The notes beneath the pieces were generated by a model that saw nothing but the letters and a program-made list of their open reading frames with translations, made no database searches and was not told the origin of the DNA. From positions 62,001 to 126,000 of the forward strand of contig NZ_LMQC01000025.1 of the NCBI RefSeq assembly GCF_001424485.1: a DNA stretch of 64,000 bases, given 5' to 3'. How positions within the stretch are numbered: position 1 is the stretch's first letter; the number at the start of each line of letters is the position of its first letter. Positions 58,171-64,000 of this stretch are shown here, piece by piece. The DNA is from Modestobacter sp. Leaf380 (GTDB lineage: Bacteria; Actinomycetota; Actinomycetes; Mycobacteriales; Geodermatophilaceae). Position numbers and translations under genes: made by a program.

Positions 58171-58659
58171 TCAGTGGGCGCGCGGCACGTACCCGCCGAT
58201 GAGCGCGGACATCAGCAGCGCGCCGGCGTCGTCGCCGACCGCGGTCGCGGCCTCGGCCATCGCCCGCCAGCGGTCCCGCTCCACCTCGGTGGCCGCGTTC
58301 GCGACGCGTGCGGTGAGCTGCTCGGTCAGCCGGGCCCACTCCGACTGCGGGGTCGGCCACAGCCCGGTGAGCCGACGGGTCTCCCCCGACACCCCGGTGA
58401 TCCGCACGACGTCCCCGGCGACGTTGGTCAGCGCCGCCACGTACCCGGTGTCCACCAACCCGCGGACGGCGGCCACCACGTCCTTGCGGGGCAGTCCGCT
58501 GGCCGGCACGACCTGGCCCAGGTAGGGCGCTCCCCCGTGCTCCGGGCTGTCCACCAGCCGGGCGATCGCGCGCAGCACCGGCAGGTCGCGGCTGAACCAG
58601 ACGTCGGGCAGCGGTGCGGCGGCGGGCGGGGTGGGGTTCGAGGACGGGGGCGTCGTCAC
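58171..58659 (-). CDS. Winged-helix-like protein of unknown function
   Basis: A 162-aa protein. After a Pro-rich start comes WFSRDLPVLRAIARLVD, LGQVVPASGLPRKDVVAAVRGLVDTGYVAAL and VVRITGVSGETRRLTGLWPT, a pattern of helices and a beta wing like a MarR-type winged helix. A C-terminal helical part (LTEQLTARVANAATEVERDRW) follows. The GTG has GAGAGGA upstream. I cannot name a family. It is convergent with cspA. The 232 bases upstream, toward the nuclease gene, hold a candidate PHO box and no ORF. Confidence 0.7.
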   Translation of the reverse strand: MTTPPSSNPTPPAAAPLPDVWFSRDLPVLRAIARLVDSPEHGGAPYLGQVVPASGLPRKDVVAAVRGLVDTGYVAALTNVAGDVVRITGVSGETRRLTGLWPTPQSEWARLTEQLTARVANAATEVERDRWRAMAEAATAVGDDAGALLMSALIGGYVPRAH

Positions 58660-58795
58660 GGGGGTCCTCTCGTACCGGGGTGCCCGGCCGGGTGCGGCCG
58701 AGCCGCTCCACGGTACGCAGTCGCCGTCGCCACACCGTCCGGTCACCCGCACCGCCACCCGGAAGATGACCCCGGGTCATTACCCGAGCTGAATT

Positions 58796-58813
58796 GGTAA
58801 CCCGTTGTTCATC
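58796..58813 (+). promoter_or_regulatory. Candidate PHO-box-like repeat upstream of the nuclease gene
   Basis: GGTAACC (58796-58802) and GTTCATC (58807-58813) are 11 bases apart and match the GTTCACC unit of the Streptomyces PhoP box at 5/7 and 6/7 positions. Extracellular nucleases are often phosphate-regulated. The match is weak. Confidence 0.25.
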
Positions 58814-58891
58814 GACGTGGACACAGCGCGCTGCCAGGATCGACACATCCCCCGTCCCGGAACGGCCGCCCCGGTGGCCGTGAGGAGAACC

Positions 58892-61585
58892 GTGTCCCCG
58901 AGCAGAACAGCACGACCCGCCGTCCTCGGCCTGGCCGTCGGCGCCCTGGTCGCCGGCGGTCTGGTGACCACGGCCGCCCCGGCCGCCGCGGTGTCCCCCG
59001 ACGTCGTGGTCAACGAGGTGTACGGCGGTGGCGGCAACTCCGGCGCCACCCTGCGCAACGACTTCATCGAACTGCGCAACGACGGCAGCACCGCCGTGGA
59101 CCTGACCGGCTGGAGCGTGCAGTACGCCTCGGCGACCGGCACCAGCTGGGCGGCCACCCCGCTCACCGGCTCGATCGCGCCGGGCGCGACGTACCTGGTG
59201 GCGCAGGCAGCCGGCACCGGCGGCACCGCGGACCTGCCGACCCCCGACGCGACCGGTCGACTGGCCCTGGGCGGGTCCGCCGGCAAGGTGGCGCTGTCCA
59301 CCGGCAGCACCCCGCTGGACTGTGCGACCGCCTGCGCCGGCACCGCCTCGGTCCGCGACCTGGTGGCCTGGGGGTCCTCCGCGACCGGCGGCGAGGGCGC
59401 CCCGGCCGCCGGCACCACCAACACCACGTCGGTCTCCCGCGTCGCCGGTCCCGACACCGACGTCAACGCCGCGGACTTCACCGTCGGCGCCCCGACGCCC
59501 ACCCCGTCGGGCAGCACCACCCCCGACCCGGACCCCGAGCCGGACCCCGACCCGGAGCCGGTGCCGACCGCACCCACCTGCGACACCACCCCGGTGTCCA
59601 TCGGCAGCGTGCAGGGCGACGGCGCCACCAGCCCGGTCACCGGCCGCACCGTCACCGTCGCCGGCACCGTCGTCGGCGACCTGCAGGCCGGCGGCCTGGG
59701 CGGCTTCCACGTCCAGGACGCCGGGGACGGCGACCCGGCCACCTCCGACGGCGTCTTCGTCTACGCCCCGGGCGGGACCGACGTCGCCCTCGGCGACCGG
59801 GTCGTCGTCACCGGCACGGTCGCGGAGTTCAAGCGCACCGCGGACGCCGCACCCGGCACGGTCACCCAGCTCACCGCCCCGCTGACCACGGTCTGCGGCG
59901 CCGGCGAGCTGCCCGCCGCCGCCACCCTGCCGCTGCCCTCGACCACCGAGCAGCGCGAGGCCCTGGAGGGCATGTCCGTCACCCTGCCGGCCGACCTCAC
60001 GGTCACCGAGGTCTACGGGCTGAACACCTTCGGCGAGGTGCTGCTGTCCTCCGGCGGCCGGCTGCTGGCCCCCACCGAGGCCGCCGAGCCGGGCGCGCCC
60101 GCCCAGGCGGTCGCCGCCGACAACGCCCTGCGGTCGATCACGCTGGACGACGCGGTCAGCACCAACCTGTCCACGTCCGACCAGGCGCCGCCGTACCTGA
60201 CGGCGACCGACCCGGTGCGGGTCGGTGACACCGTCTCCACCCTGCAGCCCTCGGTGCTGGGGTACGGGTTCGACGAGTACCGCCTGCAGCCGGCCGACGG
60301 CAGCGCGGCGGGCACCGACTTCGCCCCGACCAACCCGCGCACCGCGGCGCCGGCGCCGGTGGGCGGTGACCTGCGGGTCGCCGACTACAACGTCCTGAAC
60401 TACTTCGTGACGTTCGGCGGGCAGTCCCGGGGGGCCTCGAACGCCGAGGAGCTGGCCCGCCAGCAGGCCAAGATCGTCGCCGGGATCACCGCGCTGGACG
60501 CCGACGTCCTCACCCTGCACGAGATCGAGAACTCCGCCGTCACCACTCCCGGCGACGACTACCGCGCCGTCGAGACGCTCCTCGCCGCCATCGAGACCGC
60601 CGACCGCCAGGACTGGGACGTCGTCCGGGCACACGAGGACACCGACGTCATCACCAACGCGATCGTCTACCGCACCGGGGCCGTGACCCCGGCCGGGCCG
60701 CCGCAGGTGCCGGCCGACCTGTCCGCGTTCGGCAACGCGCGCAGCCCCATCGCGCAGACCTTCCTGGCCGCTGGAGCCTCCGGTGAGGTGTTCACCGTCG
60801 TGGCCAACCACCTGAAGTCCAAGGGCTCGGGCAGCGGCGGGGACAACGCCGACACCGGCGACGGCCAGGGTGCCTCCAACGGCGACCGGGTCCGTCAGGC
60901 GCAGGCGCTGGTGGCCTTCGCCGACCAGCTCGTGGCCACCTCCGGCGACCCGGACGTGCTGCTGACCGGGGACTTCAATTCCTACCGGTACGAGGACCCG
61001 CTGGACGTCGTCCGGGCGGCCGGGTTCCAGGACATGGGCCCGGTGCTGGCCCGGGACCAGTACAGCTACGTCTTCGACGGCGGGTCCGGCTCGCTGGACC
61101 ACGTCTTCGCCTCGCCCTCGATGGCGGACAAGCTGTCCGGGCTGACCGTCTGGGAGACCAACGCGGTGGAGTCCTACGCCTACCAGTACGACGGCCACGG
61201 CCCGCTGTTCGCCGCCGACCCCTACCGGGCCAGCGACCACAACCCGACGGTGCTGGGCATCGAGCTCACCCCGGCCGACGTCCCGGCGACGGCCACGGTC
61301 AGCGAGTCCCGGCCCTTCCGGGGCGACCGGGTCACCGTCACCGGCGCCGGCTTCGCAGCCGGTGAGCAGGTCACGGTCACCATCGGCGGACGCCGGGTCG
61401 GCACCGCGACCGCCGACGACGCCGGAACGGTGACGCTGTCGCCGCGGGTGCCGGTGCTGCTGGCCGCCGGGGACCAGGCCGTCGTCCTGACCAGCTCCTC
61501 CGGGGAGACCGCCACCTCGACGGTCACCCTGCGGTCGGTGCTCGGGGAGCTGCTGGACCGGCTGCGGCAGCTCTTCGGCCGCTGA
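58892..61585 (+). CDS. Secreted nuclease with Lamin-tail and endonuclease/exonuclease/phosphatase domains
   Basis: An 897-aa exported protein. It has a signal peptide (AVLGLAVGALVAGGLVTTAAPAAA), a Lamin-tail domain (VVVNEVYGGGGNSGATLRNDFIELRN, about 30-165), a Pro/Asp/Glu linker, and an OB-fold region like ExeM/NucH nucleases (SIGSVQGDGATSPVTGRTVTVAG). An EEP nuclease follows (RVADYNVLNYF, LTLHEIENS, VVANHLKSKG, LLTGDFNSYRYEDP, DHVFAS, ASDHNPTV). A small Ig-like or filamin-like end (FRGDRVTVTGAGFAAGEQV) and a basic amphipathic tail close it. The GTG has AGGAGA. It probably digests external DNA for phosphate or nucleosides. Confidence 0.92.
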   Translation: MSPSRTARPAVLGLAVGALVAGGLVTTAAPAAAVSPDVVVNEVYGGGGNSGATLRNDFIELRNDGSTAVDLTGWSVQYASATGTSWAATPLTGSIAPGATYLVAQAAGTGGTADLPTPDATGRLALGGSAGKVALSTGSTPLDCATACAGTASVRDLVAWGSSATGGEGAPAAGTTNTTSVSRVAGPDTDVNAADFTVGAPTPTPSGSTTPDPDPEPDPDPEPVPTAPTCDTTPVSIGSVQGDGATSPVTGRTVTVAGTVVGDLQAGGLGGFHVQDAGDGDPATSDGVFVYAPGGTDVALGDRVVVTGTVAEFKRTADAAPGTVTQLTAPLTTVCGAGELPAAATLPLPSTTEQREALEGMSVTLPADLTVTEVYGLNTFGEVLLSSGGRLLAPTEAAEPGAPAQAVAADNALRSITLDDAVSTNLSTSDQAPPYLTATDPVRVGDTVSTLQPSVLGYGFDEYRLQPADGSAAGTDFAPTNPRTAAPAPVGGDLRVADYNVLNYFVTFGGQSRGASNAEELARQQAKIVAGITALDADVLTLHEIENSAVTTPGDDYRAVETLLAAIETADRQDWDVVRAHEDTDVITNAIVYRTGAVTPAGPPQVPADLSAFGNARSPIAQTFLAAGASGEVFTVVANHLKSKGSGSGGDNADTGDGQGASNGDRVRQAQALVAFADQLVATSGDPDVLLTGDFNSYRYEDPLDVVRAAGFQDMGPVLARDQYSYVFDGGSGSLDHVFASPSMADKLSGLTVWETNAVESYAYQYDGHGPLFAADPYRASDHNPTVLGIELTPADVPATATVSESRPFRGDRVTVTGAGFAAGEQVTVTIGGRRVGTATADDAGTVTLSPRVPVLLAAGDQAVVLTSSSGETATSTVTLRSVLGELLDRLRQLFGR

Positions 61586-61601
61586 CCCCAGCACGTCCCA
61601 C

Positions 61602-61651
61602 GACCGGGCCGTCACCCCTCCCGCACCACGGGCGGGGGTGGCGGCCCGGTC
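61602..61651 (+). terminator. Nuclease-gene terminator hairpin
   Basis: GACCGGGCCG (61602-61611) pairs perfectly with CGGCCCGGTC (61642-61651), and the inner ACCCC/GGGGT continues the stem after a 2-base bulge. It lies 17 bases past the nuclease stop and ends just before the msrB -10. Confidence 0.7.
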
Positions 61652-61652
61652 G

Positions 61653-61658
61653 TACCGT
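61653..61658 (+). promoter_or_regulatory. Candidate -10 hexamer of msrB
   Basis: TACCGT, 7 bases upstream of the msrB ATG. The region where a -35 would lie is inside the preceding terminator stem. Confidence 0.35.
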
Positions 61659-61665
61659 GGGGTGC

Positions 61666-62088
61666 ATGACCCAGCATGTCGAGCACCAGCCCACGGTCAC
61701 CAAGAGCGACGAGGAGTGGCGCGCGCAGCTCTCCCCCGAGGAGTACGCCGTGCTGCGCCAGGCCGGCACCGAGCGGCCGTGGGTCGGCGAGTACACCGAC
61801 ACCAAGACCCAGGGCGTCTACTCCTGCCGGGCCTGCGGCGCCGAGCTGTTCACCTCCGAGACCAAGTTCGACTCGCACTGCGGCTGGCCCTCGTTCTACG
61901 AGCCGTCGGCCGGTGACAACGTGGTGCTCAAGGAGGACCGCAGCCTGGGCATGCGCCGCGTCGAGGTGCTGTGCGCCAGCTGCCACAGCCACCTGGGCCA
62001 CGTCTTCGAGGACGCCCCGCAGACGCCCACCGGCGACCGCTACTGCATCAACAGCGTCAGCATCCGGCTCGCCCCCGCCGAGGGCTGA
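61666..62088 (+). CDS. msrB: Peptide-methionine (R)-S-oxide reductase
   Basis: Reduces the R-epimer of methionine sulfoxide in proteins. The 140-aa protein has the zinc-binding CRACG and CASCH pairs, HCGWPSFYEP, SHLGHVFEDAP and the catalytic Cys in RYCINSVSI. The ATG giving MTQHVEHQPTVTK was chosen; an in-frame ATG three codons earlier overlaps the promoter hexamer. Cytosolic, single domain, not fused to MsrA. Confidence 0.95.
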   Translation: MTQHVEHQPTVTKSDEEWRAQLSPEEYAVLRQAGTERPWVGEYTDTKTQGVYSCRACGAELFTSETKFDSHCGWPSFYEPSAGDNVVLKEDRSLGMRRVEVLCASCHSHLGHVFEDAPQTPTGDRYCINSVSIRLAPAEG

Positions 62089-62107
62089 ACCGCACCTCCC
62101 GCACGAG

Positions 62108-62143
62108 CAGGGGCACCCCGGGGATGATCCCGCGGTGCCCCTG
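62108..62143 (+). terminator. Hairpin overlapping the end of the msrB unit and the next start codon
   Basis: CAGGGGCACC (62108-62117) pairs with GGTGCCCCTG (62134-62143). After a C-C mismatch the CGGG/CCCG stem continues, leaving GATGAT as the loop. The downstream GTG (62135-62137) lies in the 3' arm. It may end msrB transcription, limit initiation at the next gene, or both. Confidence 0.6.
62123..62128 (+). promoter_or_regulatory. Candidate -10 hexamer of the lipoprotein gene
   Basis: GATGAT, 6 bases upstream of the GTG. It differs from TANNNT only at its first base and forms the loop of the surrounding dyad. Confidence 0.25.
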
Positions 62144-63115
62144 ACCCGTCCCACCCGCTGGACCTGCACCGTCGGCCTGGTCGTCGGCCTCGCCGCCCTC
62201 CCCGGGTGCGGCCTCCTCACCCCGCAGGAAGCCGTGGACGCCGCCGAGGCGCAGTGGGAGTCCGTCCCCGCCGCCGCCCGTGACGCGCTGCGCCTGGGTG
62301 AGCGGCAGTCGCAGGCCGAGGGGTCGGTCGCCGACCGGTGGGCGATCTGGGCGGACTCCGCGCTCGCCCCCGGCGAGGGGGACGGCGAGGTCCTGGGCAG
62401 CGGCGTCGTCGCGGCCTGCACCGCGGTCGCCGACGCCCTGGCCGGCACCGGCGTGCAGGCGTTCGGGGTGCTGCCGCTGACCCCCGGGCTCGTCGCGGCC
62501 GACGGCGACACGTGTGCCCGCGGACTGACACTCGGGTCCTGGCGGACCACCAGCCGGGACGAGGACGTCCGTGACGCGCAGGGCCGCCCGCTGGCCACGG
62601 GCGAGCTCCAGCTGGGCCGCGCCGGGGACGACGACCGGGTGCAGCTGCTGGGCGTGGCCCTGGACCTCACCAGCGGCCTGCTGGAGACCAGCAGCGACAC
62701 CCCGCCGTGGACCGCGCCGGTCACCGAGGTGGACGCGGTCGACGTCGACGCCGCCCTCCTCGACGCCGCCCTCGAGCTCCCGTCGGACCTGACCGGCACG
62801 GTCGAGGACGTGGTCGTGGTCGTCGTCCCGGCCGGGACGACGCTGCGGGCGACCGTCGGCTGCAGCGCCCCGCTGGGCGGGATCGGCATCGAGTCGCCGT
62901 CGACCACCTACGGCCTGACGTCGGCGGTCACCGTCGAGTACGGCTCCCCCGGCGAGGACGCCGGCCAGGTGGCCTGCGACGGCGCCCCGGCCGTGGTCGA
63001 CCTGGTGCCGACCCTCCGCTGGACGCCGGCGGGCGGGGAGCCCACCGACGTCGTCGTGCTGGAGACCGCCCGCCTGGCCGACGGCCCGACCACCCTCGTC
63101 CTCGACGGGGGCTGA
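62135..63115 (+). CDS. Lipoprotein of unknown function
   Basis: A 326-aa exported protein with a lipoprotein signal (TCTVGLVVGLAALPGCG). The N-terminal third is helical (PQEAVDAAEAQWESVPAAARDALRLGE). A beta-rich remainder includes VAACTAVADALAGTG, GDTCARGLTL, VVVVVVPAGTTLRATVGCSAP and GQVACDGAPAVVD, and carries two likely disulfide pairs. I do not recognise a family. The GTG lies within a hairpin. It is convergent with hemQ. Confidence 0.7.
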   Translation: MPLTRPTRWTCTVGLVVGLAALPGCGLLTPQEAVDAAEAQWESVPAAARDALRLGERQSQAEGSVADRWAIWADSALAPGEGDGEVLGSGVVAACTAVADALAGTGVQAFGVLPLTPGLVAADGDTCARGLTLGSWRTTSRDEDVRDAQGRPLATGELQLGRAGDDDRVQLLGVALDLTSGLLETSSDTPPWTAPVTEVDAVDVDAALLDAALELPSDLTGTVEDVVVVVVPAGTTLRATVGCSAPLGGIGIESPSTTYGLTSAVTVEYGSPGEDAGQVACDGAPAVVDLVPTLRWTPAGGEPTDVVVLETARLADGPTTLVLDGG

Positions 63116-63133
63116 GGGACCGGACCGACAGGG

Positions 63134-63886
63134 TCAGGCCAGGCCCTGCACCAGCTCGGTGACCGACTTGCGGGTGCCGGTGTAGAACGGGATCTCCTCG
63201 CGCACGTGCCGGCGGGCGCGGCTGGCCCGCAGGTCGCGCATCAGGTCGACGATCCGGTGCAGCTCGTCGGCCTCGAAGGCCAGCATCCACTCGTAGTCGC
63301 CCAACCCGAACGAGGCGACCGTGTTGGCCCGCACGTCGGGGTAGGGCCGGGCCTGCATGCCGTGCTCCTTGAGCATGTCCCGCCGCTCCTCGTCGGGCAG
63401 CAGGTACCACTCGTAGGACCGCACGAAGGGGTACACGCAGACGAAGCGGCGGGGCTCCTCGTCGGCCAGGAACGCCGGGATGTGCGACCGGTTGAACTCC
63501 GCGGGGCGGTGCAGCGCCATCTGCGACCAGACCGGCTCCAGCCGGCGGCCCACCTGGGTGCGGCGGAAGCGGGTGTAGGCCTCCTGCAGATCCTCGGCGC
63601 GCTCGGCGTGCCACCAGACCATCAGGTCGGCGTCGGCGCGCAGCCCGGCGACGTCGTAGACCCCGCGGACGACGACGTCCTCGCCGGCGAGCTCGTCGAC
63701 CAGGCCCTGCGCCTCCTGGGCGGCGGACTGCCGGTCGGCGTCACCGAAGGGCTGGGCGAGCTTGAAGACCGACCACATCGTGTAGCGGATCTGGGCGTTG
63801 AGCTCGTTGGCCCGCTTGCCGATGCTCTTCTGCTCGGGTGCGGTCTCCGTGGGGCCCGTGGTCGCTGCAGGCGTCGCGTCGGTCAT
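63134..63886 (-). CDS. hemQ: Coproheme decarboxylase HemQ
   Basis: Converts coproheme III to haem b in the Gram-positive (coproporphyrin-dependent) pathway. The 250-aa chlorite-dismutase-fold protein shows [38 protein letters not shown], the active-site Tyr region [39 protein letters not shown] and [13 protein letters not shown]. The start is an ATG after an Ala/Thr-rich region. It follows the hemY/cgoX stop by 32 bases, so the two sequential enzymes are probably cotranscribed. Confidence 0.95.
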   Translation of the reverse strand: MTDATPAATTGPTETAPEQKSIGKRANELNAQIRYTMWSVFKLAQPFGDADRQSAAQEAQGLVDELAGEDVVVRGVYDVAGLRADADLMVWWHAERAEDLQEAYTRFRRTQVGRRLEPVWSQMALHRPAEFNRSHIPAFLADEEPRRFVCVYPFVRSYEWYLLPDEERRDMLKEHGMQARPYPDVRANTVASFGLGDYEWMLAFEADELHRIVDLMRDLRASRARRHVREEIPFYTGTRKSVTELVQGLA

Positions 63887-63918
63887 GTCCCCATCTTCCT
63901 CCCGGCGCGGGACGAAGA

Positions 63919-64000
63919 TCAGGTGAGGCTGGCCACCGCGCGACGGGCGTCCCGGATGCAGGCCGGCACACCGACCCCCCGGTAGGCGGCGCCGGCGACG
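63919..64000 (-). CDS. hemY: Coproporphyrinogen/protoporphyrinogen oxidase, C-terminus only
   Basis: The last 26 codons of a leftward gene entering the window. They read [20 protein letters not shown] then AVASLT and a stop. [14 protein letters not shown] is the C-terminal FAD-domain signature of HemG/HemY (CgoX) oxidases. Its position directly upstream of hemQ supports the call. The enzyme oxidises coproporphyrinogen III to coproporphyrin III. Confidence 0.88.
   Translation of the reverse strand, partial: VAGAAYRGVGVPACIRDARRAVASLT

Noticed and set aside
58055-61615. An 1186-codon open frame on the minus strand
   Set aside because: It is antisense to the nuclease gene, which has a clear signal peptide and catalytic motifs. 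The translation is a low-complexity Gly/Val/Arg product.

Overview
This window is chromosomal DNA from a high-GC actinomycete. Coding capacity is nearly continuous, GTG starts are common, and many genes are joined by 4-base ATGA or GTGA overlaps. The uvrC-rapZ-yvcK-whiA-gap-pgk-tpiA run and the hemY-hemQ pair are typical of actinobacteria. Overall gene content (DUF4178/DUF2617/DUF4247/DUF350 cluster, GlgX/TreY/TreZ, CgoX-type haem pathway) would suit Geodermatophilaceae or a related family. That placement is inferred from gene content, not from a database search. I saw no tRNA, rRNA, CRISPR array, phage or insertion sequence.

Layout. 1-9.4 kb: a leftward operon from uvrC through rapZ, yvcK and whiA to the glycolytic genes gap, pgk and tpiA (cut by the window edge), plus a lipase-like gene. 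9.4-17.4 kb: uvrA, an amidase, a metallo-beta-lactamase-fold hydrolase, a DUF4349 lipoprotein and pgi. 17.4-21.4 kb: a tight six-gene operon (DUF4178, DUF2617, DUF4247 lipoprotein, DUF350, membrane aminopropyltransferase, K+ channel). 21.5-27.4 kb: an S9 peptidase, an amidohydrolase and two TerC paralogues; the upstream TerC gene has a yybP-ykoY-type manganese riboswitch leader. 27.4-31.6 kb: an OmpR-type two-component system divergent from a three-gene envelope operon, with paired CTTCAG direct repeats between them. 31.6-47.6 kb: uvrB, a structured intergenic RNA candidate with a strong terminator, glgX-treY, a leftward block (binding protein, ABC efflux set, membrane esterase) and then treZ with a RibD-like reductase. 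47.6-53.2 kb: a SipW-type secretion locus with a dedicated two-component system. 53.3-64 kb: a DNA ligase and a LigD-type polymerase domain, a secreted peptidase, CPBP and CspA proteins, a secreted Lamin-tail/EEP nuclease, MsrB, a lipoprotein, HemQ and the 3' end of hemY/cgoX.

How the parts fit. Central carbon metabolism (tpiA, pgk, gap, pgi), its regulators (YvcK, RapZ) and alpha-glucan to trehalose conversion (GlgX, TreY, TreZ) are spread through the window. All three UvrABC excision-repair subunits lie within 27 kb. Two regions look most worth following: the SipW-type locus, with two secreted subunits, a membrane-anchored partner, an ER-type signal peptidase and a sensor/regulator pair around a dyad-rich intergenic region, and the DUF350/aminopropyltransferase operon. 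The riboswitch and the structured RNA candidate are the main non-coding signals.

At least ten genes have a TANNNT hexamer only 6-8 bases upstream of the chosen start, which suggests frequent leaderless transcription.
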